Source: Peromyscus leucopus
Lineage: Eukaryota; Chordata; Mammalia; Rodentia; Cricetidae
DNA: 64,000 nucleotides
Assembly (NCBI RefSeq): GCF_004664715.2
Contig: NC_051071.1
Span: 92,314,936-92,378,935 of the forward strand
Reading direction: 5' to 3'
Made by a program: the position numbers and the translations under genes. Position 1 is the first letter of the stretch. The number at the start of each line of letters is the position of its first letter. Under the pieces are notes generated by a model, which worked only from the letters and a program-made list of their open reading frames with translations, searched no databases and had not been told where the DNA came from. This document shows, piece after piece, positions 43,487 through 54,579 of this stretch.

Positions 43487-43690
43487 AAATTTTTTATTCA
43501 TTTTACATACCAATCACAGATTCCCCTCTTCCCTCCTCCTGCCCCTCCAGCCTCCCACCCCAACCCCTCCTTACAAGAAGGTAAGGCCTTCCATGGGGAG
43601 TCAGCAGAGCCTGGTACATTCAGTAAAGGCAGGTCCAAGCCCCTCCCTGAAAGAAAGCGCCTACTACCTACCAGGAGAAGAAAAAAAAGC
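43487..43690 (-). mobile_element. Rodent L1 3' end (3'UTR), antisense
   Basis: Reverse complement of the L1 3'UTR: 'tttattcattttacatacca', 'cccctcttccctcctcctgc', 'cccctccttacaagaagg'. Confidence 0.8.
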
Positions 43691-43937
43691 CAAAAGCTAA
43701 AGTCCAGCCAATTCAGGCCTGAGCTCCGGCTCCTTTAAGATCCGACCATGTGAGTTGGTGATCTGGCCCAAAGTAGCTCCAGCTGTGTGTAATGACTGCT
43801 TGTAGCTACGGTCAAGTGCAGCTCTGACTTTGTGAAGCTGGATCGCTTGTAGCTCTGGCTGGGCCTGGGGCCTGCAACCCCTGGCCTGTAAGGCCACCAA
43901 CGATTTTTAATGAATTCTTGCCACGTTGGGCACCAAA
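43691..43937 (-). mobile_element. Betaretrovirus-like ERV leader with primer-binding site
   Basis: Read on the - strand, immediately after the LTR end is TTT and then TGGTGCCCAACGTGG (43920-43934). This is close to the 3' end complement of tRNA-Lys(1,2), the primer of MMTV-like class II elements. About 240 bp of leader follow before the sequence meets an unrelated L1 3' end. No gag is present here. Confidence 0.75.
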
Positions 43938-44411
43938 TGTAGCACAAATCTTAACAGGTCTTATTAATAAAAACAAACCCGGAGCCAGGTATTGGGGTGA
44001 ATGCTGAAAGGTCAGAGAAGCAGAGCAAATCACAGCCACCTCACCTTGCCAATTCCTCAGCTGTTTCCTCAGACTGGAAGCCTCTGAGTCCTCATCCAAA
44101 TGGATCTCAGCTGAACTGCTAAAAGCCTAAAAGCTTAACCAGGCTCTAGTTCCTAGATTTCACATCTTATATACCTTTCTGCTTCCTGCCATCACTTCCT
44201 GGGATTAAAGGCATGTGTCACCATGCCTGGCTGTTTCCAGTGTGGCCTTGAACTCACAGAGATCCAGACAGATCTCTGCCTTCAGAATGCTAGGATTAAA
44301 GGCGTGTGTGCCACCATTTTCTGGCCACTATATCTAGTGGCTGTTCTGTTCTCTGACCCCAGATAAGTTTATTAGGGTGCACACTATTCTGGGGGACACA
44401 ATATCACCACA
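43938..44411 (-). mobile_element. Class II ERV (ERVK) 5' LTR, 474 bp
   Basis: - strand start TGTGGTGATATTGTGTCCCC (44411) and end ...TGTGCTACA (43938), i.e. TG...CA. It shares its first 11 bases and B1-like internal segment with the solo LTR at 51350-51815. An AATAAA-like signal lies near the - strand 3' end ('ttattaataaaaacaaaccc' on +). Confidence 0.82.
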
Positions 44412-46550
44412 TCCCCCCTGCCTCAAGGTTGTGTGAGTTGTCTCACACACACAAAAAAAGTTATAAAAAAATTCTTTTGGTGCCATTATATCACCTTGGG
44501 GTGTGTGTTGTCCCTCGTATTTGTTTTATTCCTTCACTGGGGTTTATATATCTAGTAGAGATAGATATCTCTACCGTTTTTATGAAGTGCGTAAGAAGCT
44601 TTCTCTTGAAAACGTGTCTTGGGGTGCCATTTGTTACACAGTCATTGATGGTTTGTCTGGCTGGAGGCCAGACTGTCATTTCACTAGTTTCTTTAACTGT
44701 GGTTAGTGAGTTTGGGCACAGGATATAACTGTCACAGAGCCACTGTCTCTACAGGCCACACGCCAGCAATAGAGAACACTGGGTGTGGCTCTCCAGTGTC
44801 CACGACTCCTACAGTGGGCATAATGGCCCCTTCCCAGTAGTGAGGGTTTCCTGGAGTATTTCAGTGCTAACTCCACTACTAGCAAGAGGTGTCTGAAACC
44901 ATTAATCTCCAACAAACACCACATAGAGGCACTTACAGGGTTCAGTGCTTCCTCTGTGGCACTCATGGAGGCTTGACTGCAGTGCAGACAAGATGCAGGT
45001 CGTAGGGGGAGCTACCAAGAAGGGTAACAACAAAGTCTATGTTTGCTCCCAGCTGTGGCAGTGTTCTCCTCTGACCCCCCTTATCTGGGGATGGGGCAGC
45101 AGCTGGGACCAGAATTGCTCAAGACTCCCTCATGATACCCAGGCTAACGATGTTGATGTTCCCTGTCCTGACAGTAACAGGCACCTAGCTTTGACACAAT
45201 GGGGAAAGTGGGCAATGGCCTTCAGTCTTGGGAGAAGCACAAGTCCATATATATCTTTGATCTCAGGGCAAGCACTCTGATATCCTGGTTCTCAAAGATA
45301 GCACCTTCAGTTCTGCAGGTCCCAATACCTACCCTCCACAGTAGTGTACTCCGAAGCCTTAGATAATAGTTATCCTGCTGAGCCAAGTTGAATTGGCAAG
45401 GCAGCTAAACCCTCTACAGTGCAACAGAATGTCTGTGGAAGCCCAGACATGAGAATAGCAGGCCTCTCTCAACTCCCTATTAGTCCAGACTCCTATCTCA
45501 CTCCCCAGAATGGCCCCTGTCACGGCACCTTGAAGGCACCGGGGGAAGATGGTATGAGACTCTTCTGTGCATATTTTAGATTACTTACCTAAGTGGGTTG
45601 CTAGCCTAGGAGCATGGTAAACTTCCCAGTAGCTAGAATTGCCAGCATCCTCATGGCTAGTTTGCTGGGACACTTTGAACCTTCCTTCTGCAAAAATTCC
45701 TTCCTCCTGGACAGTGGAGCTGTGGTAGCAGGTACAAGAGAATTTATATGCGCCTTCCCTCACTGTGCTCTTGTTCCAGGTATCTTGAGCCTCCAAGTTT
45801 CAGTCTTGATTTCCTCGGCTCTCCCACAACCATTCATTTTAATGTATGTGTATAGCTGTTGCTTTGGTTCTTTGTGGAAGAGGGGCTGAGTGCCAGGCAG
45901 CAGTGTACTCAGTGGTATTGGGTTTTCTATATTGTGTGCTTTATTAAAAGCTTAGTGCCTGGAATATAGCTTGTCTTGCATGTACAGAGCCTTGAGTTCA
46001 GTCACAGCACATTATTACAGTTGATTACATTTGAAAACTAAAGTCTCCATTTCATGTCAGTTTTTAGAGAGCTATATCAGAAGTGCTTTAAAGAAAAAGC
46101 ATGCAATTGGTATTAAATGCCTTATGGATAATATTAATGTTTTAAAAATTAAAATGTTAAAAAGTTTCATCGGAAAAGGTAATCTTGCATTTTGCCAGTT
46201 ATTTTGGGGGGAGGGGTATAATCCAAACATTCTATATAGATTTGTTTCCAAAACTCCCCTATCACCTCCATTCTACAAATGAAAATTTTATTCATTTTGC
46301 TTTTATCCTAAGAATTTTTGCTGGCTTAATGAGCATGTTAATAAGTACAGGTATATAGACTTCTTTCCTTATTGAACAGTTTGTTGGTCTTTCAATCTTC
46401 TGAGACTTTTACCTTAGTAAAGCCTTTCTCTAGGAATTTTGTTACTTCAGAGAAACCTCTTCCTTGTCAGGAGATTCACCGTGGCAAGTTGAAGATGCGT
46501 CCTTCCGCCCTTCTCATTTCCTCATACACATTTACTATTATTGGTTTCAG
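44412..46550. other. Unassigned DNA, possibly ancient L1 5' region in part
   Basis: 44460-45560 might be the antisense 5' part of the ancient L1 that ends near 43275, but I cannot confirm it. An acceptor/donor pair at about 45779/45843 encloses an open frame whose phase does not fit the exon chain. No repeat is recognised from 45860 to 46550. Confidence 0.3.
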
Positions 46551-46700
46551 ATTGACTCCGATTCTTGGCATTCAGAAGCATTCTCCAAAAAATGTGGTAT
46601 TTACACAGTTCATAGCCACCCTGCTGACAGAACTGCATTTGAAATGTGAAGATCTTGAAAATTTAACCATTATATTTAGAACCAGCTGCTAGCAAGCATG
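46551..46700 (+). CDS. Candidate exon D (150 nt), in-frame TAG 9 bases from its end
   Basis: Acceptor TACTATTATTGGTTTCAG and donor CATG|GTGAGT bound a 150-nt segment. In the same phase as exons A-C it is open for 46 codons ([16 protein letters not shown]... to ...[14 protein letters not shown]), helix-like and with coding-type codon use, then TAG at 46690-46692. Direct joining of exon C to D would create TGA at the junction, so another exon would have to lie between, and I find none. Options: terminal coding exon, alternatively spliced exon, decayed exon, or chance. A second frame is also open for 31 codons. Confidence 0.38.
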
Positions 46701-48089
46701 GTGAGTTGGATTGTATCTGTTTTGTTACCTGTGTGAGCTTTTGATAAGTGCTCGGCCAGTGTTCTCCCAATGAACTATGCCCTAGCCACAAGTTTAAAAA
46801 ATTAAAAACTAGGTGCAAACCTCAAGCTTACTCCAGCTTGCTTAAGACTCAACTCTCCACTAGTCCTCAGCTGCCCCTGCTGCTTCCTGTCCTCTTTTAC
46901 TGTGTGCCCATCCTTGTTGCAGATCTTCCTTTGAAGACTAGCAGTTCTGGTTCTTACATTCTCAGGCCATCCCACTTGTCCCACCTGATCAGGCTTCTTC
47001 CCAGGAAGGAGTTCACTTCAGTGACCTATCATGAGCCTTCTCACACTGTTGTCCCTGAGAGTGGAGTTAAACTCTTCCTAGCCAGCATCTTAGTTACCTC
47101 ACTGCAGACAAGCAGGTAAATTTGCATGCCTGACTGTGTTAAATACCTGCTTCCAGAGACACAGCTCAAGTCTTTGTCTCTTGCAAGCTGGCCATCAGAA
47201 TGTCCCTTAACTGCACCTCTTCCTGCCTCATTTCACATGCCACTTCATGAGCTCAGCTAGATACAGATTTAGTATTAAAATCAAAAACCTTCTTGAGAAG
47301 TATTTTCTTAACTCAAAATTGTCTTTACTATAAAAGCTAAGCAACACAGAAATAAGCATATGTAATAAGAAAAGAAAGTCTTCCTTACCTTTGCTTTGGC
47401 GATTGGAGGTGAGGAAGACTAACTCACTCTCTCTGAGCAGTTCTTTGTGTACAGGTGGGGTCCTGTTCAGTTTTTCCTCTTCCATGTTAGCATGTCTATT
47501 GGTGCTGTTCTTGTTCTGGCTGCCGTATTGTAGACGCAATCCCTCCTGGTCCTCCGGCTCTTATAGCCTTCCCATGCCCTCCTCCAAGATGTTCCCTGAG
47601 CCTTAGTGCAGTTGTGTTGTAGGTATAGCTGTTGGGGCTGGGCACCCCATGATCCGTTGCTTACTGTATTTTGAGCAGTTGTGGTTTTCTGGATAGTCTC
47701 TGTCTACAGCTAAGAAAAGTTTTCTTAAGAAATAAGAAGCTATACTTACCTGTGGTAGAAGTATTTAGAATGCTTTTAGGGATTATGTTGGTTTAAAAGT
47801 ACCAGTAATAGGTTCTCCCTTGAGATTCATGACCTCACTAACCCTGGGTAGTTGGTTAGGTATCACCTACCAGACATGATTTTGATTTCCCTCCTGTTGA
47901 ATGGACCTTAAGTCTAATTAGGCAGCTGCTAGTTACCTCTAAGATGAGAGTGCCTCCACTGCCCTCAGGGATAACTTGCCATGCTGGTGATTGTTGTAGT
48001 TCACTGTAGGCATCACAGCCGAGTAGCACCTCGATTGCTTCCCTCCCTGGAAGTTTGCATAGTACCTCCCAATACTACGGAAGCTTTCC
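46701..48089. other. Unassigned DNA; possible dispersed repeat on - strand near 47200-47640
   Basis: - strand phrases around 47430-47540 ('caatagacatgctaacatgg') recall a rodent LTR-retroelement internal sequence, with low certainty. No exon recognised. Confidence 0.3.
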
Positions 48090-48265
48090 CGTTTTATGGC
48101 CTTAATTCCTGGGCAAATGGAGTCCTAGTCAGGAAGTCCTTTCCTACACCTATATCATTTAGAGTACTACCTGTGTATTCTTCTAGGAATTTCAGGTTTC
48201 ACTTTTAGGTCTTTGATCCATTTGGAATTAGTTTTTGTGTGAAATGATAGATATGGGCCTGATTT

Positions 48266-48269
<4 letters not shown>

Positions 48270-48296
<27 letters not shown>

Positions 48297-48454
48297 GGTT
48301 TTGGTTTTGGTTTTTTCAAGACAGGGTTTCTCTGTGTAGTTTTGCACCTTTCCTGGAACTCACTTGGTAGCCCAGGCTGGCCTCGAACTCACAGAGATCC
48401 GCCTGGCTCTGCCTCCCGAGTGCTGGGATTAAAAGTGTGTGCCACCACCGCCCG
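48270..48454 (-). mobile_element. B1 SINE, antisense, 13-bp TSD
   Basis: T28 plus (GGTTTT)n tail, 'caagacagggtttctctgtg'. GCCTGATTTCATT is duplicated at 48257-48269 and 48455-48467. Confidence 0.97.
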
Positions 48455-49451
48455 GCCTGATTTCATTCTTATACATGTGGACATCTAGTTTTCCCAGCAC
48501 CATCTGTTGAAGATGCTTTTTCTCCAGTATTTTTTTGGCATCTTTGTCAAATATTAAGTGGCTGAGGGTACATGTACTCATATTTGGGTCTTTGATTTTT
48601 GTTCCACCTGTCTACTTGTTTGTTTCTGTACCTGTACCATATTATTACCATGGCTGTGTAATATATCTTGAAATCTGGAATTGTAATCCATCCAGTGTTG
48701 TTATGATCAGGATTGTTTTAGCTATCCAGAGTTTTGTGTGGTTCCATATTAATTTTAGGATAGTTTTTTCTATTGCTGTGAAGAATGAGATGGGGGCTTT
48801 GATTAGGATTGCTTTGAATCTGTAAAATAGCATTTGGTAGAATGTTAATTTTCACAGTGTTAATTGTAGAGGTCTTTTATCTCTTTGATTAAGTAAGTTT
48901 ATTCCTGGATATTTTATTTTTCTTTATGGCTATTGTGAATTGGAATGTGTGTACTGTCTTTGTGTTTTTGTTGGTGGTGTATAGAAAAGCTATTGATTTG
49001 TGCAAGTTGATTCTGTATTCTGCCACTTGCTGAAATTATTGATCATTTCTAATGTATAGTATCATCTGCAATGGGGACAGTTTGACTTCTTTCTTATCTT
49101 GACTCATTGCTGCAACTAGAACTTTTGAGTACTATAAAAACAATTTTTCTGCATCTGTAGAAATGGCCAATGTGAATTCTGTCTTTAAATCCATCAATGT
49201 CATTTACTACATTTATTGACTTATATATGTTGAACTGGCTCTGCATCTCCTGAATAAAGCCAATTTGGTCATAGAGGATAATCTTTTTAATGTCTATCTG
49301 TACTTGGTTTTCAAGTATTTTGTTGATTTTTGAATGTTCATCAGGGATATTGACCTATAATTTTCTTTTCTGTTGTTCTGTCTTTACCTGATCTTTGTTT
49401 TAGTATTAGGGAAATAGTAGCTTCCTAGATGGAGATTTGGGAGTAGAGATT

Positions 49452-49471
49452 TTTTGTTTTGTTTTTCAAGA

Positions 49472-49529
<58 letters not shown>

Positions 49530-49640
49530 CCCTGGCTGTCCTGGAACTCACTCTGTACCGGGCTGGCCTTGAATTCAGAGATCAACCTGCCTCTGCCTCC
49601 CAAGTGCTGGGATTAAAGGCATGTGCCACCACCTGGCCAG
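49452..49640 (-). mobile_element. B1 SINE, antisense, with internal (GT)n birth
   Basis: 'ttttcaagacag' is followed by about 27 GT units (49475-49528) and then 'agccctggctgtcctggaac': the GT run sits where B1 has only 'ctctgtgtag'. Confidence 0.93.
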
Positions 49641-50689
49641 AGTACAGGTTTTACAGTATACCTTTATAGCATTCTGAATTTTTGTGTCTGTTGTAATGCT
49701 TCCCTGTTCATTTCTGATTCTGTTGAGTCATTTCTTTCATTTGGTTAGCTGAGCCAATGATCTGTGGAGCATATTTATTTAACAACCAGCTCTTAGGCTC
49801 ATGCTATGTATTGTTTTCTTTGCTTCAATTTTATTAATTCATCTTTTTTATTTCTTGCCATCTGTGGGATTTAGGTTTAGTTTGTTCTTGCTTTTCCAAA
49901 TTCTTGAGTTGTATCATTAAGTCATTTATGTGTGGTCTTTCTGATTTTTTTTTAACTCAGAACTATAAATTTTCTTCATAGGACTGCTTTCAATGTGTCC
50001 CAGAGGTTCTGTTGTATTTTCATTTAGCTACGGTAATTGTCTTCCTTGATTTCTTCTAGGAACTTTCATCATTTAGTAATGAGTTATTTAAGCTCCATGA
50101 GTTTGCTTGCTATTGGTTTTAAGTTTTCCTGCACAATGGTCAGAGTACAAGGAGTGGTTTCAAATTTTCTGAATTTGTTAATTTGTTTGGTATCCCAGGA
50201 GGGGTCTATTATAAATATGCCTTTGTAGAGTGCTGAGTAGAATGCATATTCTTCAGTGTTTGGGTAGAATATTCTGATATCTGCTAAGTCCATTTGATGT
50301 ATGATGTCAATTAACCTGATGTTTCTCTGACTTTTTTGTACAGATGACCTACCTGTTGGAGAAAGGGGGTATTGAAATCACCTATTAATGGATTGATGTT
50401 AATCTGTCTTTAGTAGTAGATTTTCTCATGAAAGTGAGTGACATAGTGTTTGATGCATGATTGTTAGTTTAGTAATGTCTTCTTAGTTAACTGTACTCCT
50501 GATTAGAATGAAGTATCTCTTGTTATCTCTGATTAGTTTTAGTTTGAAGTTCATTTTGTCAGATATCAGGATAGCAATACTGTTTGTCTCCTGGTCTCAG
50601 TAGACTGAAGTACTTTTTTCCATTTTTTTTTTAAGTCTAATGTGGTACCTGTCTTGAAAGCTGATTTTCTTATAAACAACAGAAAGATG

Positions 50690-50799
50690 AGGGGTTGGGG
50701 ATTTAGCTCAGTGGTAGAGCACTTGCCTAGCAAGCGCAAGGCCCTGGGTTCCATACTCAGCTCCGGAAAAAATTTAAAATAATAATAATAATAATAAAC
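50690..50799 (+). mobile_element. ID SINE, near-intact, 10-bp TSD
   Basis: 'ggggttggggatttagctca', 'gtggtagagcacttgcctag', 'caaggccctgggttc', then an A/AAT tail. Both polymerase III boxes are well kept. CAGAAAGATG is duplicated at 50680-50689 and 50800-50809. Confidence 0.96.
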
Positions 50800-51349
50800 C
50801 AGAAAGATGGATTTAGTTTAATTCTTTCAGCCAACCTGTCATTTGATTTGAGAATTGAGAAAGTTATTACCCAAAGGTGTTTGTTGGTTTCTGTCTTTTG
50901 TTGTTTTCTTACTCATATTTTCTTAATGTTTCGGTATTTATAGCTTCGTTTGTTTTCTTTCTACAGTCTCTTGGGTGTGCTTATTCCTCTCTTCAGTCAG
51001 AAGTATTGCAGCCAGTATTCTGTGTGGGGTTGGTCTGCTGGATATGAATTCTTTCATACAGTTTGGATCATGGAAAGGGTTTCTTTCTTCATCAACTGTG
51101 GCAGATAGTTTTGCTTAGTATATTTTACTTGTGTTTTTCCTCTTGCAACTTTCAATATTCTTTGTTCTCCATATTTGGTGTTTTAATTGATATGCCATGA
51201 AGTTTATTATTCGGGGTTTCACGTACTTCTTATATCTGTATAAGTATGTTTTCCCTTAGTTTAGAAAGTTTTCTATGATCTTGAAGATCTGGTCTATGTA
51301 TTGGCCTAGGATGTTTCTTCCTCATCTATGGCTATAATTTGAAGGTTTG

Positions 51350-51815
51350 TGTAGACGAATTTCTAAACAGTCTTATTAAATAAGAAACACAGAGTCAAAT
51401 ACAGAGTTAAAAGCCCAAGAGATCAGAGCACTAGCGAAGAGCCAAGACCACCTTATCTTACCACTCGCTGCCCTCGCTTCCCGAAAGAGTTTCTTCCTGT
51501 CTGACTTGTCCTTTTTTTTGCCTTTCTGTTCTCCCTTCTCATTGGCTCTAAACCCAACCACATGACTTCCTCATCACTGCCTGTCTATACAGACCTCCTG
51601 GTCTCTATGGTTGTACTGGGATTAAAGGTTGGTGCCACCACATTTGGCTGTGTCCTTGACCACACAGAGACTCTGCCTGCCATGTGATCGGATTAAGGGC
51701 ATGTGCCACCACCGCCTGACTGCTGTCCCTGGCTCGCTATGACCTCTGATCTCTGGACAAACTTTATTAACATACAAATAAAACCACATTTCAGCACAAT
51801 TAAAATATCACCACA
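51350..51815 (-). mobile_element. Class II ERV solo LTR (466 bp), 6-bp TSD
   Basis: - strand TGTGGTGATATTTTAATTGT ... GTCTACA, TG...CA ended. GGTTTG is duplicated at 51344-51349 and 51816-51821; a 6-bp duplication is the class II (ERVK) hallmark. L1 sequence continues across the insert. Contains 'tgttaataaagtttg' (polyadenylation signal, - strand) and B1-derived sequence. A solo LTR arises when the two LTRs of a provirus recombine. Confidence 0.92.
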
Positions 51816-52460
51816 GGTTTGGTTTTGTAGTGGCACCCCACGGTTCCTCTGTGTTCCTTTCCTGTGCTTTAAAAAAAAAATCATATTCTTTGCTGTATGG
51901 TCTAATTCCTCTACTTTGAGTCCTAATATTCTGTATTCTACTTGTATGGCTTTCTCTTGAGTTTTTGATTCCACTTATTCAGCTCTATATATTTTCTTGG
52001 CCAACACTCAAGCATTTATTATCTTTTTGAAGTTTGAGGTGTTTTTGTGTTTTCTTAAACTACTAAAATTCCTTGACAAAATTTATGGTTGTTCTTTTAA
52101 GTTCTGTGTTCTGGGGTTCATCTAAGTAATTCTCATGAGAGAACATTTCTAGAGTAGTAGGTTTTATGGGAGGCATCATGTCTTGGCTTTTCTTATCAGT
52201 TTTGCTTTTGCAATGTGGCCTGGATATCTGACCTTGGATGTATGTATGAAATATATAGCCAGCTTTTGATTGGGCCAGTGTAAGAACTGCATGACATAAA
52301 GCTGGTACATGCCCTGTTTGATTGGGTCTAGACCAGGCAAGCCATGGTCTAGAGCTAGGCCTATTTGTGTGGAAATGGCAGCAAGGACAGATGGAAGTTG
52401 GCAGTACTCACTGGGCAAAGCTGGTTTGCAAGCCACAGTCTTGAGGTAGGGCTTATAGGT

Positions 52461-53039
52461 GTCTATTTTTTATTATTTGATTTTTATCAAATAATTTTCA
52501 AACAAACTGTGAAATACACAAGAAGGATATTTGGCAGGAAAGCAAGAACAGGGCCTAAAAGTGTTGCTCAGTGGTAAGGTATCTCATTATGTGTGAAGCC
52601 CTGGGCAAAGGAGGGAGTGATTGCTGGTAACCTGCTGTCAAATCTGTTAAAAAAAACAAATATAAGGAATTGGTACAGTCACTCCGTCCCAGTTTATACT
52701 CAGTGCTTGTTCAAGTGATTGATGTGAGGGCTCTTACTTAAGGGGAGGAGCTCAGGTTGGCTTGCATAAGCACCACTTTCAGAAGTTCTTAAAAATATGG
52801 TTAATTTGGAATTTTAAGTCCAGTTGTCAATTCATTATACCCACATCCATTGGTGGGAAGGCTTATTAGATATACTGAAAATACAGAATGCTTAATTAGA
52901 GGTCCTTCTGGACCTCCTTTAATTAATGGATGCCAGTTAAAAGTGATTTAATTAGCATATTTTAAACAGGTGGTATTCAAGTAGCTTAAGGACATTCAAG
53001 TAAGGATGTTTCATGTAGACTTTATGCACATTGTTCATT
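52461..53039. other. Unassigned AT-rich DNA
   Basis: No repeat or exon recognised. 'gtaaggtatctcattatgtg' near 52574 is a weak ID remnant. Confidence 0.35.
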
Positions 53040-54206
53040 TGGCCCAAACTTTCTCAGATTATAAAGGATTATAAATTTACAGCTATTATCCACTTTTTTT
53101 TTTTTTTTTTTGGTTTTTCGAGACAGGGTTTCTCTGTGTAGCTTTGCGCCTTTCCTAGAGCTCACTTGGTAGCCCAGGCTGGCCTCGAACTCACATATTA
53201 TCCACTTTTGAGTGAGTACATACCATGTTTTTTCTTTCTTGGTCTGGGTTACCTCACTCAAGATGATTCTTTTCTAGTTCCATCCATTTGCCTGGCATCC
53301 TTATTTTTAACAGCTGAGTAATGCTACACTATGTATATGTACCACAGTTCCTTTATCCATTCCTCGGTTGAGGGACATCTAGGTTGTTTCCAGGTTCTGG
53401 CTATTACAAATAAACCTGCTATAAACATAGCTGAGCAAGTGTCCTTGTGGTAGGATTGAGCATCCTTTGGGTATATGCCTAAGCGCATTATAGCTGGGTC
53501 TTGTGGTAGGTTGATTCTCAGTTTTCTGAGAAACCGTCACACTGACTTCTAAACTGTCTGCACAAGTTTGCACTCCGAGCAGCAATGTTCGCCTTGCTCC
53601 ACAGCCTCTCCAGCATGAGCTGTCCCTTGTGTTTTTGATCTTAGCCATTCTGACAAGTATAAAATGGAATCTCAGAGCTATTTTGATTTGCATTCCCTGA
53701 TAGCTAAGGATGTTCAACATCTCCTTAAGTGTTTCTTGGCCATTGGAGATTCTTCTGTTGAAATATGTCTATTTAGATCTGTACCCCATTTTTTAATTTG
53801 ATTGATGTCTAGTTTCTTAAATATTTTGGAAACCAGCCCTCTGCCGGATGTTTGGTTGGTGAAGATCTTTTCCCATTCTGTAGGCTGCCATTTTGTCCTG
53901 TTGACACAGTCCTTTGCTTTATAGAAACTTTTCAATTTCATGAGGTCTCATTTATTAATTGTCGATCCTAGTGACTATGCTATTGGTGTTCTCTTCAGGA
54001 AGTTGTCTCCTGGGTCAGTGTGTTCAAGATTATTTCCTACTTTCTTTTCTATCAAGTTCAGTGTATCAGGTTTTATGTTGAGGTCTTTGATCCACTTGGA
54101 CGTGAGTTTTGTGCAGGGTGATAGATATGGATCTATTTGCATTATTCTACATGCTGACATCCAGTTAGACCAGCACCATTTGTTGAAGATGCTCTTTTTG
54201 TTTCCC
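53040..54206 (-). mobile_element. Rodent L1, antisense ORF2 3' part, with a B1 insert
   Basis: 'gagtgagtacataccatgtt', 'ggttacctcactcaagatga', 'ccaggttctggctattacaa', 'gtaggctgccattttgtcct', to 'catttgttgaagatgctctt'. On the - strand several ORF2 pieces are open in separate frames (53379-54160), showing frameshifts. Same ORF2 region as the inverted piece at 1157-2243 but an independent copy. Confidence 0.9.
53098..53195 (-). mobile_element. 5'-truncated B1, antisense, 14-bp TSD
   Basis: Poly(T), 'cgagacagggtttctctgtg', stopping at 'ggcctcgaactcaca': about the first 75 bases of B1 are absent. TATTATCCACTTTT is duplicated at 53084-53097 and 53196-53209, so it inserted already truncated. Confidence 0.95.
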
Positions 54207-54455
54207 AGATATAATTCAGGAAGACAGAAGATGAATTTTACTCACCATACCTGGAATCTTAGCCAATGAGGGTCCATGAGTGACTGCTGACTAAGAGCAT
54301 AACTTCCTCAGGCACAAGAGAGCCGTGACTCCAGCAGGAAGAAGTAAGCCCTTACAACACAGGATTTTTATTTGAAAAGGAAAAAATAAATTGAAACTTG
54401 AAGAAATATTCAAGAAAATGCAATTACCTTTATTTTTTTTTCTGGTTGATTACAG
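54207..54455. other. Unassigned DNA ahead of a candidate terminal exon
   Basis: Ends in a long T-rich acceptor tract at 54428-54455. Confidence 0.4.
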
Positions 54456-54555
54456 CAAAGAAAATAAATAAATTTTAATTTTGGCCATTTGTTAACTCTA
54501 TCATACAAATAACAGCAAAGGTTAGGTCAATAAATGTGATCTCAATGTGACCTTC
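54456..54555 (+). CDS. Candidate terminal exon with polyadenylation signal
   Basis: Acceptor TTTATTTTTTTTTCTGGTTGATTACAG is very strong. In the exon A-C phase the first base C would complete TG to TGC (Cys) and the frame reads KENK then TAA at 54469-54471. AATAAA at 54529-54534 is followed by a GT-rich stretch (tgtgatctcaatgtgacc), the usual cleavage-site context. If real, the protein would end NKP-C-KENK. The coding part is only about five codons, so chance agreement is possible. Confidence 0.35.
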
Positions 54556-54579
54556 AATGGAGTCCTTTACAAATCTGGT

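Larger units (their letters stand above)
48090..52460 (-). mobile_element. Old rodent L1 (Lx-like), antisense, ORF2 to 5' region, with four insertions
   Basis: Runs 3' to 5' in + coordinates: ORF2 ('tttgatccatttggaattag', 'catctgttgaagatgctttt', 'accatattattaccatggct', 'gagttgtatcattaagtcat', 'atttgatgtatgatgtcaat'), then ORF1 and 5' region ('catgtcttggcttttcttat') to about 52460. The last kilobase of ORF2 and the 3'UTR are missing at the left. Insertions: B1 48270-48454, B1 with (GT)n 49452-49640, ID 50690-50799, LTR 51350-51815. Frames are broken throughout. Confidence 0.85.

Noticed and set aside
45780..45843. 64-nt segment with strong acceptor and GTATGT donor
   Set aside because: Length breaks the phase shared by all other exons and the peptide is not recognisable.
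50690..50799. tRNA gene
   Set aside because: The tRNA-like boxes belong to an ID SINE with A-rich tail and target duplication; no cloverleaf is intact.
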